In this document: positions 11,001 to 19,928 of the stretch, in pieces | How the letters are laid out: the number at the start of each line of letters is the position of its first letter | Numbering within the stretch: position 1 is the first letter of the stretch | Source of the DNA: Plakobranchus ocellatus | Taxonomy: Eukaryota > Mollusca > Gastropoda > Plakobranchidae | Length of the DNA stretch: 23,004 nucleotides | Direction of reading: 5' to 3' | NCBI GenBank assembly: GCA_019648995.1 | Contig: BLXT01003024.1 | Location: 2,936,185 to 2,959,188 of the forward strand | The notes under the pieces: generated by a model | The model's database searches: none | What the model saw: only the letters and a program-made list of their open reading frames with translations | Told to the model about the DNA's origin: nothing | Made by a program: the position numbers and the translations under genes

Positions 11001-14000
11001 GAGGGATTTTGAGTCTTTAAGTGGAATTGTTCGCAATGAAGGGATAGATAAGTTACTGCCAGTGCAGTGGAGATTATAGCCATAAGGTATTAGATTTCAT
11101 CCCATTTCGCACCGTGATTATTTTTTGATCTTATCAAACAATAAATTTATTATTATCAATTTGCTGCTCCCTCTGCTTATAAACTTCTCTTTTATTTCTG
11201 TCAGTTATGTATTTAAGCCCTTTCGTTTATTGCGCACTTTATTTAAAGCAACACTGCCTAGATCTGCATCTTTATTTTTGGTGTGAGACACTTGGGAACT
11301 ATGAAAAAAAGTTATAGCATTGTACTTATACACCCAAATTACCCTACCTTCACTTTCACAATCAACCAACTACCACACATATCTCAGTACAAACAATGCA
11401 ATCATGAGGAGGCACAGTGTGGTGTATAATTCACACTTGGATCAAATGTGATTACTCAACCTCTCAGCAATCATCTGGCGTGAGAGCAAGGCAATATTTC
11501 CTTCAGCATTAAATTAATTTGCTGATGTAGACCTACCTCTCTAATCATAGTTCTTAATTTTAATAAGCACTTTGAGCAAAAGTATATATAAACCCAATAC
11601 TTCTAACCTGCAACAGCTGTGGTCGAGGACAACACTCATTGTGAACTTTGACAACCAATTTGGCAAGAAGGTCGCACAGATCCTGTGGTTGGGTTAAATT
11701 TTTTCTTGCTTCTGTTTTGCCATTGAGAAGATCTTTGCAGGCATACAGAATTTTCTGGCAAAGAAATAAAAATTGAATCAATATGCTAAAGCTTTGTACT
11801 CAAATTAATAAAGGAACAGGAATGCATCTCATTTTTCATACTCAAATGCACTTTTCTCTAATTTGTGTTAAAGCACATCTGTTACTGAGTGATCTTAGGT
11901 ATGAAAGCTCCCATCAGGCCCAGCGTTATGGCCACCTAAAACATGATGTGGTTAAAACAGTGAAAATTTCATAGCAAATTCCTTAACCACTGTACACTCA
12001 AGGCAAAACAATATCAATATCAATAAGGCATGAAATTTATTGCTTGCCAAGTCTGAATGGGTCGAAGTTGCATTTTGGACATTTTCAATCACTGAGACAG
12101 CCTGAATCTTCTTTAGTGTGAGCTTTGCAATTGTGAAAATTGAGTGGGGCTGTATTGATTCTGAGCCAAGATAGGACACTCTAAAATTCTAGTCTTTGGA
12201 AAAAAAATATTTCAAAAAAAGGAAAAACAACAAGTTGAGATTCATTTTTCATGGATATCCAACTCATTAAGATTTACCTAAAAAAAATATATGTTCAAAG
12301 CACTGTCAACATAAACACAGAATTTCTCTCAGAGAAAAAAATCAAAATGAAATTTAGATTAATTACCATATAAATGGCAAAACATTAAAAGGCAATCTCT
12401 ATTTTTTTCCCTCTCTCAGATAATAATCTAGAGTTGTCTCCACCAGTTTCATAAATAATCTAAAATGATTTCTACAAATACACAGAAGTATTCACATCCA
12501 TCAAACACTTAAACAATGCAGGTTTTTTTCTTGCAAAGTGGCATGGCAAAAAACTCACATTTTTTTTCCTTTTCTTGGGTCAAATATACAGTTTTCTCTC
12601 TACAAGTGTTAACGAAAAATCTCTATTGAGGCCTCCCAAAATTGCTTCTATTCAAAGATAAATGATGGTTCAGTTTTTTTTCACAAGTTTTCAAGGGTGA
12701 AATCTGGATCAAATAAAAAATCCTGTTGTGTGACTTCTAACATATTCCCAGTCCTTTTCTTTTATGATATTCTATAGTTTTCTTCACTGGTTCTGATAAC
12801 ATATTTAGCATGATTTCTAAAAATAAGATAAGTCCTTCTCTTCAGTAATATTTCACCTTCTTCACTACTTTTAACAGCAATTTTAGCATGATTTTTAAAA
12901 CATATGCCGAGCCCTTCTCTTTAATGATATTCCACAGCTTTCTTTACAAACAAATCTAGCCTGACTTCTAAAATATACACAGAGTCCTTCTCTTCAATAA
13001 CATCCACAATTTTATTCATGAAACTTTTTTTTTTTTTTTAATCCAGTGTGGGTTCCAGCCATGCAGGATAGTTTCTGCTAAGCCGTATGAAAAAGATCTC
13101 ACTTTCTCCTTCTCTTGGGCCAAATCTACAGTTGTTTCTAGCAGGTGTAGAGTCTTCTTCATCCAACTCTCAATCTGAGCAGATTTGAACATTGCAGTCT
13201 GCGCATTTCTGAGTTGGTCAGATATCTGAAACATCTGAAGAAATAAAGAATTTTTTAAAAAGCAGTTTTTTTCAGTGTTTTTTGAATTCTTATATCCATT
13301 CATGATGCTCTTCTTTTTCACTCATTTTTTTTTTTATTTGGAAAAAAAAAAACAAATTACAAGCCATACAACTGCAAATAAAAGTCATGTCCAAATCATT
13401 TTAAGAATGACCATCTGTCTAGAGTGTCAAGTCTCCATCTATTGTTATATTTGTGCTTCTAACTCACTCTCATTATGCTTGTGTGTTTTATAGAATTAAT
13501 GGAAGGTCATTATGGTATCCCCATTCTATGTATGTTTATCAAAAGTATTTTTTGAGGACATACAAGATTAGGGCAAGAATTCAGAATATGCACACACAAA
13601 AAGGGAATGTATGAAAACTAGACTACTAACCAGCCTGTCACATTACAGTATAACCATTTCATGATGTGACTATCAAACACAATTTTTGAGATCAACTTTC
13701 CTTTTGTTTCTCAATCAATTGATGAAACAGACCTGATCATTTAAAACTCGGCCACCTCTATCCAAGATGGTGATCTGAGGTTATCATTTATTTCCCAAAA
13801 AACTTTTTAAAATATCATTGTTTTTGGACAAAATTATTTGTAATGCTTGATAATCATTAGTTAATTTTCTAAATTGTCAACAGTTGACTAAACTTGTCTT
13901 CATTTCATCTTTATTATTGGAATATCACTATGTGTGCATAACTGGAGTCTTTCCAACAGGCAAGTCTGCGTGGTGTTTTTGGAAAATTTCTTTCTTTTTT

Positions 14001-14008
14001 TTTTTCCA

Positions 14009-14040
<32 letters not shown>

Positions 14041-15790
14041 CAAATGACAGATTGCTTTTTTCAAAGTTTTGAGATCATCCAGATCTAAAAAGGGTCACTT
14101 AGTACAGATATGCACAAAGAATTACAAGAAAAAAAAATCCCTAACCACATTCTTTGGCTTTGTATTTCTGTTGTGCAACTACCAACACAATGTTCATTTT
14201 TGTACTGGCAGCACACTTTTAAGTCAGTAAAGAAAGTACTTTATTAAAAATGCTTACAAAGACATATGTGTGAAGGAGGCATTCTTTGCACAGTGGATAT
14301 ACACCAGAAGACTTCAAAGTTTTACTGCTGTCCAGAAAGCTGAGAGAATTTTTCAACCCTTCCATCAAGTCCAGAAGTTCCCTCACCATGTCCTTAGACT
14401 GGAATAAAAAGTTGACAAAAAGAAAAAGGTTTTTGAAAACTTTTTAATCTACAAATAAAGAAGAATTTAACAACAATAGCATGTGAGGATGTGCAATTGG
14501 TAGGGCAATTGACCACCATGCAAAAGGTGATTGGATTTACTCCCAGTCTAGCAAGTCCACCCTGAGATCTGCAAGGACCCTCTGTCACAGGTTTGAGTCG
14601 AGCCACCTGCGCCCTGGCCTGATGGAGGGCCTGAAAGCCTGAGATCACCTTGTTGTGGACTGGTTATATACAAAAACCAAACCAAATCTCCCAGTCTGGG
14701 CCAAAGAATTTTATCTACTCACCAGCACAATTGCATCTAGCTAGGTCTAAAAGCCTTTAGACAATACACAGCAACGCCAAGGCAAATTACTTTACATCGT
14801 TCTTACTGTATACTAAATAAAAAAAGGACCTTAGTTAATGATGATTCCCCTTCAGATGCTCACTTTAAGTATAGGAGTCTACTTTGAATACGAGGTTCAA
14901 ATTTGCTGCATTCTACTCAAGGATACAAGGGTTAAGTCATTGGAGTAAATAATGCACCTGTAGCAGTTCAGTGGTCTCTGACCAGGGAAACTTTTCCAGA
15001 CTGAGCTCATCAAGCTGCTGTTGATAATCCATCACAATCAACAAGTTTGCTTTGGTGCGGTTATCATCATATTCCACATCAATGGACTGAGACATTAGCA
15101 CTAGGGAAAAATATTATTAATAGAAATAGCAAACTACAACTCATTAAGATTATAATACAAACTTAAAGAAAAAGCAGAGATAGGAATAGAAAACTACACT
15201 TTACTGTGAAAATTATGATTATAAACTTAAGGGCCAATAAGCAATAATTTTGATATATTTAATAGGGTCTAAAATAAATTACACAGTTTACAAAAAATTA
15301 AAACCAATCCAATGTTACAAAAGTCTACAGTTATTTCATTCAACTTGGTGTAACCTTTTATTACACTCACACTCACAGTTTTAATTTGAATGTTGTGTTG
15401 GGTGACATAGATTGATATACCATCTATTCCATATCTTTAAAGAAAAGTTATCAAAGTATGCCGTCCACTTCTGAACAAAATAGTCCTCCTCAGAAACTGT
15501 ATCAAATGGCTAGCAGAAATTGAATTATTTTTATAAACTTTATAAATTTTATTGCTACACACAGAGACCTTCAGCTGTATAGCCAATCCTTTTCCTTTTA
15601 TAGATTAACTATATAGTACATCAATACCAAATGCTATAAAATTTGATGTGGGGTTACTTTCGAGAATGCGCTTTGAGTTGTCGTCCATATTTTTCTCGAG
15701 GCTGAAATCTGATATGCACTTGTTGAAGTAAAAATCAAATGCCCATTGCTCAACCAGATCCTCTGGGGACATTTCATCTTTGTTTGCCAT
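1948..15790 (-). CDS. Gene A: unidentified multi-exon gene for a helical protein with an RS-rich tail (nine exons, 3' incomplete)
   Basis: Nine exons chain without a phase conflict: 15790-15658, 15100-14958, 14398-14258, 13234-13103, 11754-11608, 9981-9911, 8885-8795, 7947-7800 and 2072-1948. They give 377 codons with no stop. Residues 1-286 are mostly amphipathic helix, rich in Leu, Lys, Glu and Gln, with no catalytic motif I can name. Residues 297-350 carry two RS-rich blocks, in exons 8 and 9, followed by a charged segment. RS tails are typical of nuclear speckle, pre-mRNA splicing and transcription-coupled proteins, so a nuclear RNA-related role is inferred. I do not recognise the family. 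The start is the ATG at 15790, chosen for its good context (AGCATGG) and because the frame upstream offers only non-ATG codons. The intron between exons 8 and 9 is about 5.7 kb and contains gene B on the same strand. The 3' end lies left of 1948. Confidence 0.85.
2090..2111. repeat. (CA)n microsatellite, (GT)n in gene A RNA sense
   Basis: About ten CA units. In gene A transcripts it reads as UG repeats just upstream of the exon 9 3' splice site, taking the place where a polypyrimidine tract would normally be. Confidence 0.95.
2164..2331. repeat. imperfect direct repeat, two copies
   Basis: Copies at 2164-2222 and 2270-2331 share ATCTTCATGAC, ACTTTAAATGAAAACCCT, CTAGC and a closing gATCC word. 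They are about 106 bp apart. A weaker third relative may sit near 2343-2395 (ACTTGAAATGAAAGCC). It lies in the intron of gene A and shows no coding sign. Confidence 0.75.
2332..3100. other. gene A intron 8, left part, no gene seen
   Basis: AT-rich intronic sequence between gene A exon 9 and the 3' end of gene B. Short open frames here have no splice support and no recognisable protein features. Confidence 0.6.
3101..3106 (-). promoter_or_regulatory. candidate poly(A) signal of gene B
   Basis: AATAAA on the minus strand, about 160 nt after the gene B stop codon. A second AATAAA occurs at 2887-2892. Confidence 0.4.
3266..3489 (-). CDS. Gene B exon 3 (C-terminal module and stop)
   Basis: The acceptor is CTATTTCAG. 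The first bases CT join G of exon 2 to make Ala836. It then reads [20 protein letters not shown] and onwards, ending QKQFKNM before TAA at 3268-3266. Joining the exons turns WYP into WYPAVV and completes the module, which is strong evidence for this intron. Confidence 0.85.
3266..6297 (-). CDS. Gene B: nested transposase-derived protein, about 909 aa, intact
   Basis: Two coding exons: 6297-3792 (the exon itself begins at 6305) and 3489-3266, joined in phase 1. Residues about 130-245 are Lys/Glu-rich coiled coil. A core follows with Asp370 in HKDGTTRKK, Asp443 in MNDRAANEK, Cys479-x2-His482 in YCAAHVLLG and Glu728 in [10 protein letters not shown]...D...C-x2-H...E is the arrangement of hAT-type RNase H-like transposases, so I infer a transposase or a domesticated derivative; the residue assignment is by eye. 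The last 75-80 residues form a module of SH3/Tudor-like appearance ([11 protein letters not shown], then VTVSFAQLG), split by the intron. An open frame continues upstream of Met1 to 6357, but those 20 codons are the pyrimidine tract of an acceptor (CCCTTTCCAG|), so the start is the ATG at 6297. Proteins of this layout occur in many copies in cnidarian and molluscan genomes, as far as I recall. No frameshift or stop is visible. I found no terminal inverted repeats. Confidence 0.85.
3490..3791 (-). other. Gene B intron 2
   Basis: 302 nt, GTGAGC...TTTCAG, phase 1. Unspliced, the exon 2 frame runs 13 codons into it and stops at 3751. Confidence 0.85.
3792..6305 (-). CDS. Gene B exon 2 (main coding exon, symmetrical phase 1-1)
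   Basis: 2514 nt, a multiple of three. The acceptor is CCCTTTCCAG| at 6306 and the donor is CCAG|GTGAGC at 3792/3791. It is open from its first base: (x)CT AAT AGA ATG. It carries the coiled coil and transposase core. Because it is phase 1-1 and stop-free, it is compatible with splicing between gene A exons 8 and 9. Confidence 0.85.
6306..7013 (-). other. Gene B intron 1, with a CpG-richer block
   Basis: A strong donor, CTACAAG|GTAAGAG, ends the leader exon at 7014. The acceptor before 6305 has a long C/T tract. The segment about 6760-6930 is clearly richer in GC and CpG (GTCGCGGCCGAG, ATCACGCGCAGCAGCC) than the rest of the window and could be part of a downstream promoter. Confidence 0.7.
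7014..7140 (-). other. Gene B 5' leader exon (5' boundary approximate)
   Basis: It ends at 7014 with the donor AAG|GTAAGAG; the 5' end is not defined. It contains an ATG at 7126-7124 opening a 38-codon upstream frame. Once spliced, that frame ends at TAA (6304-6302), four bases before the gene B start codon. A 9-bp-stem hairpin (7084-7092 with 7100-7108) also lies in it. Confidence 0.55.
7141..7310 (-). promoter_or_regulatory. probable promoter region of gene B
   Basis: It lies immediately upstream of the leader exon and is GC- and CpG-richer than its flanks (CTCGCCGAAGAGCCC, ATTCGCGACCC). No convincing TATA box is visible. The placement is by position only. Confidence 0.3.
7398..7403 (-). 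promoter_or_regulatory. AATAAA downstream of gene A exon 8
   Basis: A minus-strand poly(A) hexamer about 335 nt after the read-through stop (7740-7738) of exon 8, and upstream of gene B. It could support a short gene A isoform ending here. AT-rich DNA yields such hexamers by chance. Confidence 0.3.
7800..7947 (-). CDS. Gene A exon 8 (first RS block)
   Basis: The acceptor is TTTCTACTATTAAG and the donor is CCTAAAG|GTATTT. It is 148 nt, phase 0 in and phase 1 out. It encodes a run of Arg-Ser dipeptides (for example [18 protein letters not shown]) ending SIATPPK (residues 287-335). Its terminal G is compatible with three downstream phase-1 acceptors: 6305, 3489 and 2072. If the donor is not used, the frame reads 20 more codons to TAA at 7740-7738. 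Confidence 0.88.
7948..8794. other. Gene A intron 7
   Basis: GTGAGT...ATTAAG on the minus strand. AT-rich with poly-A/T runs. A plus-strand open frame at 8036-8218 has no support. Confidence 0.75.
8795..8885 (-). CDS. Gene A exon 7
   Basis: The acceptor is TCTTTCTCAG and the donor is AAAT|GTGAGT. It is 91 nt, phase 2 in and phase 0 out, and encodes [15 protein letters not shown] and onwards, ending DKRDSRSRN (residues 257-286). Here the sequence turns basic ahead of the RS region. Confidence 0.87.
8886..9910. other. Gene A intron 6
   Basis: GTAAGA...CTCAG on the minus strand. AT-rich; no gene or structured repeat noticed. Confidence 0.75.
9911..9981 (-). CDS. Gene A exon 6
   Basis: A long T tract ends in CCAG and the donor is CATCG|GTAAGA. 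It is 71 nt, phase 0 in and phase 2 out, and encodes [16 protein letters not shown] and onwards. Its final CG joins G of exon 7 to make Arg256. Confidence 0.87.
9982..11607. other. Gene A intron 5
   Basis: GTTAGA...TTCCAG on the minus strand. It contains the degenerate trinucleotide tract at 10270-10540. The remainder is AT-rich, with T-rich runs at 10595-10612 and 10885-10901, and shows no coding sign. Confidence 0.7.
10270..10540. repeat. degenerate (CTA/CTG)n trinucleotide tract
   Basis: About 270 bp of interrupted TAC/CTA/CTG/CCA triplets (for example CTGCTACTGCTACTAC, CCACCACTACTATCAC). Substitutions keep the triplet rhythm, as in an old microsatellite. The open frame across it is a by-product of the repeat. 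Confidence 0.85.
11608..11754 (-). CDS. Gene A exon 5
   Basis: The acceptor is TTTCTTTGCCAG and the donor is TTGCAG|GTTAGA. It is 147 nt, phase 0-0, and encodes [18 protein letters not shown] and onwards (residues 184-232), including a Cys pair near its end (NECCPRPQ). Confidence 0.87.
12417..13020. repeat. degenerate repeat cluster resembling the 3' half of exon 4
   Basis: Two kinds of copy are seen in this intron. First, 12541-12606 aligns with 13084-13152 (exon 4 end plus donor), sharing CTTTTCTTGGGTCAAATaTACAG against CTTCTCTTGGGCCAAATCTACAG. A shorter relative is at 12417-12456 (AGTTGTCTCCACCAGTTTC). Second, about four tandem units start near 12731, 12811, 12889 and 12962 (80, 78 and 73 bp apart). 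They share TGAyTTCTAA, then AGTCCTTCTCTT, then an AATATT/CAC block. Another TGATTTCTA unit is at 12465. Confidence 0.65.
13103..13234 (-). CDS. Gene A exon 4
   Basis: The acceptor is TTTATTTCTTCAG, with a second in-frame AG nine bases further in. The donor is GAGAAA|GTGAGA. It is 132 nt, phase 0-0, and encodes [12 protein letters not shown] and onwards, ending LAQEKEK (residues 140-183). Decayed look-alikes of its 3' half, including the splice donor, lie in the next intron. Confidence 0.85.
13235..14257. other. Gene A intron 3
   Basis: GTAAGC...CTTCAG on the minus strand. AT-rich; contains the GT microsatellite at 14013-14040 and nothing else I can name. Confidence 0.75.
14013..14040. repeat. 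(GT)n microsatellite
   Basis: Fourteen uninterrupted GT units on the plus strand, within gene A intron 3. Confidence 0.97.
14258..14398 (-). CDS. Gene A exon 3
   Basis: The acceptor is TTTTTATTCCAG and the donor is TTT|GTAAGC. It is 141 nt, phase 0-0, and encodes [16 protein letters not shown] and onwards (residues 93-139), a helix-rich segment. Confidence 0.87.
14482..14690 (+). mobile_element. probable tRNA-derived SINE
   Basis: GTGCAATTGGTAGGGCAATT resembles the D-arm/A-box part of a tRNA. About 35 bp later GGATTTACTCC resembles the B box (GGTTCRANYCC, 8 of 11 by eye). A body follows (GGTTTGAGTCGAGCC, CCTGATGGAGGGCCTGAAAG) and then an A-rich tail with ACCAAACCAAAT. The block is richer in GC than the surrounding intron 2 of gene A. 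The ends are approximate and I did not find a clear target duplication. Confidence 0.55.
14958..15100 (-). CDS. Gene A exon 2
   Basis: The acceptor is TTTTCCCTAG and the donor is CTACAG|GTGCAT. Phase 1 in, phase 0 out, 143 nt. It encodes [16 protein letters not shown] and onwards (residues 46-92), acidic then Leu-rich helical sequence. Confidence 0.85.
15658..15790 (-). CDS. Gene A exon 1 (first coding exon)
   Basis: This encodes residues 1-44, beginning [16 protein letters not shown], plus one base. The donor is GAAA|GTAACC, and that final A joins TG of exon 2 to make an ATG codon (Met45). AG dinucleotides just 5' of the start could be acceptors from an untranslated leader exon, so the transcription start may lie further right. 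Confidence 0.8.
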
Positions 15791-17224
15791 GCTTGAGAAA
15801 CCTTCATACAAACAAGATGTAAATATTACACTTTCAATGTCATTGTGTTATAGAGACAAAAAGTTAAAGATCCATTAATACATTTTCTTCCTCGATTTTA
15901 GGGTTTAAATATATTTTGAAAAACTAAGCTTTATAGCACATGTAAATTTAGGAAGGAATCAAACGAAAAATAGATTTTTTAGGGTAAGGATATATCATCA
16001 ACCAGAGTTGAGTCCGTAGACAATTAGATAAATAATAAACCAATAAAAATTCACACTACAAATTAGAATGAATCTCATTCCAGATTGGACTTATATCTAG
16101 ATTTTATTGAAAATCTTGATAAATTTGAAGGACACTAGATAATATGAATCTAGATCTCAACAAGCAATGGAGAAAAAATATACGACAAGGGGGTAAATTT
16201 TAATTTAACATGTTCAAAATGTCAACAGCGACTTTATTGGACTGCTCTTGAGATACTGAATGCTTAACCTGTCTGGGTTCTCCATAACACTAGCAGTTTG
16301 ATGAGACAATTTCTCTTTCTTTCAAGATATTACCTTTTGTCTCTCCTGTGCATACAAGTGATGCAGTCTTTCATACTTTCCTTAGATTCTAAAATTTTGT
16401 CGGCAAGATATTTTCATCAGATATGCAGAACTACTTTCATTTTGCCACAAGATCTGAGGCTGTGACACATAGGTTGTTTGCAGTTTTGTCAAAAGCAATA
16501 CCACTTTTAGTTATAATCAGAGCATTAAAAATAATGTGGAGTAATCAGCCATTTTAAGTTCTAAACATTCATCTATTTTCTGTGTCTTATGATTTATTGT
16601 GCAAAAACATTTTATTTTCAGCAGTTTTGTGTTGCCCAAAATAGCAAATTTTGACACTGTCCAAACCAAAAATTTGACCCCTGTCTCAATCAACAATTGT
16701 GAGTTCAATTCACTTTTATACCAAGAGGCCCACACAAAAAAAAAATTCTGTCTTTAAAAAATGAAGCACTAAGATTGGCTTAGCGAAATTCAGAAACAAG
16801 TCTTTTTTTTTTTTTAATCCAAAATTCAGCAAAATACTGTGAAAATCCAAAAGATTTAAGGGCAAGTGCGAAACCTAGAGAGGGGGGTTCTGGGGTCAGT
16901 GGATCAAATTTCGAATGTAGATAGTTTTATATAGTTTGTCAAATTTGAAATTATCTGAAAGGAGTTTTGAGGCTTGAATTTGGCTGCAAATATCTTTTAC
17001 TGTAAATTCAAAATTGCTACCTCCAAGAAGGTTTGCAAATATTCAAGACAATGCGTAAAAATTTGCAATTTATGCAAGCTATGTAGGCCTGCTACCCCTT
17101 GCAAAACAAAGGCATATATATTATAAACCAATGGAAAGTTTACAATCTCAGCCTATCTATCGATGCCACTAGAACTACCACATACATGGATATCCAAATT
17201 TAGACAAATTCTCCAAGAAGTGAG
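15791..17224. other. region 5' of gene A, no gene seen
   Basis: AT-rich. It should contain the promoter and any 5' UTR exon of gene A, but I cannot place either. Open frames here (for example minus 16517-16735) lack features. Confidence 0.5.
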
Positions 17225-17700
17225 TTCCATTCATAACCACTACTGTATATGGAGCGTCTGTCCTAGTTCCCACGGTTTTTACTCCAGCTGCATCAATTTT
17301 GCATATGGAGATTTCTGACTTCTTCATGCACGAACATCAGCTCCACAAGCTGGTACAGCCCCAATGACATCATGGCGAAGAACTGACGTCACAGCGGGAT
17401 CCCGTGGTCTCAAATTCTCATGCTGGTTTATTTACACAGTGCTCTCATGGTTTTGAGTGAAGTTTTCAGCAGTTTAGAGCGTGAGTGACCAGCAGTATGA
17501 ATTGGACATAGAAAATGGCCGAAATGAGGCCCATACAATAGGAAGAGCTTGAGAGAGCTGAAGGAGGCGCATCGTATGGAGCTGGCATCGCATACTTGAT
17601 CAGGAAACCAAAATATTTTTCCTCAGACTTTATCAGCCATTTTCTCACAATGAGTTTTTTCCGGCACATGTTCTAATGACTTTGGGGCTCTTCATACGAT
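17225..17700. other. higher-GC block with a perfect CRE; promoter or old repeat
   Basis: It stands out from its AT-rich surroundings. It contains ATGACATCATGGCG followed by TGACGTCA (17384-17391), a perfect palindromic CRE/ATF site. A minus-strand open frame (17466-17669) crosses it without recognisable protein features. It could be the gene A promoter with the first untranslated exon, or a fragment of a dispersed repeat. Confidence 0.4.
17384..17391. promoter_or_regulatory. CRE palindrome TGACGTCA
   Basis: An exact 8-bp CREB/ATF consensus site. A near-CRE, TGACATCA, lies about 20 bp to its left. Function depends on whether a promoter is here. Confidence 0.5.
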
Positions 17701-18004
17701 TTATCTGAAACTTTTCATGAAGATTTAGGGTGGTAATATCTTGCTTTCCACATAGGTTTTATGGAATGGCATTTATAAATATTTTTTTTAATAATTTTGT
17801 TCATCAAAAAATTTGTAGATATTTTTTTCAAAATTTTCTTTTTATTTTTTTACAACAAAAGCTTACGTTAAAACCTTCAAATTTAGCACAAAAACATTTC
17901 CATTTAGAAAATGTTGATATCTCATTTAGTTTTGAAGTTATAAGACTGAAAGTTATGTTTATATCCAAGGTGACCAACATTTATTTTTCTGTTGCCATGT
18001 CAAC

Positions 18005-18174
18005 GGTAATTGAAAGAAAACTCATTTTGGTTGTTTGCATCACTTTTTGGGGGTCATATATATATATAACAAATAAAACATAAACATCTATAAAGGTAAT
18101 TGAAAGAAAACTCATTTTGGTTGTTTGCATCACTTTTTGGGGGTCATATATATATAACAAATAAAACATCTATA
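18005..18174. repeat. recent tandem duplication, unit about 90 bp
   Basis: Copy 1 (18005-18094) and copy 2 (18095-18174) begin GGTAATTGAAAGAAAACTCA and both include CACTTTTTGGGGGTCATATA. They differ only by a shorter TA run and a missing AAACAT-like piece in copy 2, so the duplication is young. Confidence 0.95.
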
Positions 18175-19928
18175 AAGGTTTCATTTAGAAAATGAAGAAA
18201 ATCACTCCTGAGTACCGCACTTCTGCCTAAAACCAATTTAATGGTTTTAAGTGTCAATTTTTTTTTCTTTAATATTACCTTGACAAAGTCAAAATTATTA
18301 CTACACTCCTCAAAATTTTGGTTCATAAGATTTATAGGGATTTTTTTTAAACCAAGAGCAAAACAGATATAACATCATTTGATGAATTAAAGCTGACATT
18401 GACAAATTTTTTTTTTACAAAATGTCACACACTACTATTATTTAAATCTCTAGATCTAGAAAAAAAAATCTAGATTTGGGTTGGATCTAGTCAATTTTGT
18501 AGATTTTCCATCAAAAACATATCTTCAATTCACCAAAGGACAAAAATTTGTTAAATGGGGGAAAGCGTAGCAGGGCTAAAAGTTTCCTTTTTATTTTATG
18601 TTTTTCAGCCACAAATTAATGTTTACTTGGTATTTAAAGGTTTTAAAACATTCATGATTCAAGTTCACAAAAATGTAAACTCTAGAGGCAGCAGGCCTTT
18701 TCAAATTAAGAAAAAAAGGGGGTTAAAAGCTGGTGACTGCCATGCTTAAAAAAAGATTGCGATCAAGAGAGATCTTCTTGTTTCTTCTTAACACTGTAAC
18801 AAGAGTCAAATCAATTGGAAAATGATCAAAAAAAAGTTTATACATTTAGGAACTTTCCTGTATTCAGGTTGTTAATGGTTTTTTACCGTATCAATATTCT
18901 CAATTAAATATTGAATAATAATGGAATGTTGTACAACAAGTGACATTTGTATTATTTTACTGATAGCAATCAAATTCAATTTTTTTTTTTTAAGTTTAAA
19001 TGAAAAAAAATTTACAACACAATCTTTGCATGATGCGCATTTTATGAGAACACCTGAATTTACCTATTTGAAAACCTGCCGAGGTCATATTTCCATTACA
19101 GTTGACAAACTGGATAATTATTTGTCATATCAACCCAAAAGGCACAATATTTATTATTCATCTGATTCTGTGTCGTGATTTTTAAGGCCTAGAATTTATC
19201 TGATCGAAATTGAACCCTAACCAGATTCCCCACTCACTTTTAAACATATTTTCATCTCAACTCTGGCAAAGGAAAAGTCTGTTTGCAGTTTGGGGAGTTT
19301 TAGAGATAAAAGCGCAATTAAAAAAGCACCCTTATGGAGAGCCCACACTGGGCCAATAATACAGGTTTGAAAATACTCTGTTTTTTTGGCCAGCCTGGTC
19401 TTACTCAGTGGCTCTGTTGCTAAGGTAAAGGGGGGTGCCATAATTCTTATGACCGCTAGCGCGCAAATCACGAGGCCAGTCTTGTTACGCAAATTATCAG
19501 GCTAACTTGTCGGTGGGTAAGGCACAGTAACTGCAACATCAATCCTTAAAGTTAGCCATGACAAGTTGCATCGCTTCTACTTCTAGAGGGGTCGACCCTT
19601 ATAAACATTTATATATCTGTAGCAGCTAAACTGATGAATCATTGCTGCTGGGCAGCTGTTTGTTAAACGAGTCAGAAAATATATGAAATTTAATTTAAAA
19701 GCAAATTTCCTCTACTGCCGAAAAACATTAATAGAGAACTTTAAAATCAATACATCACGCTACTAAAAGATAAATGCAATGCAAAATTTTTTAAGCTTTG
19801 CAATTTAAACTTTTCAAGATAGTCATAGTTGCTGGCCACAACCTACTATTCTAATTTGTTATACAATTGTTGTTTTCTGCTGATATAGATCTAGATCTAT
19901 CTTCATTTTCGTGAGAAGATGTAGGTAA
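18175..19928. other. AT-rich stretch, no gene seen
   Basis: No splice-supported coding block. A slightly GC-richer patch at about 19360-19520 (GACCGCTAGCGCGCAAATC) has an open frame on the minus strand but no features I recognise. Confidence 0.5.

Noticed and set aside
17730..18083. 117-codon plus-strand open frame
   Set aside because: AT-rich Phe/Ile-rich translation with no domain or splice support, running into a tandem duplication.
19217..19492. 91-codon minus-strand frame in a GC-richer patch
   Set aside because: No recognisable motif and no flanking splice pattern; mentioned only as a patch within the AT-rich stretch.
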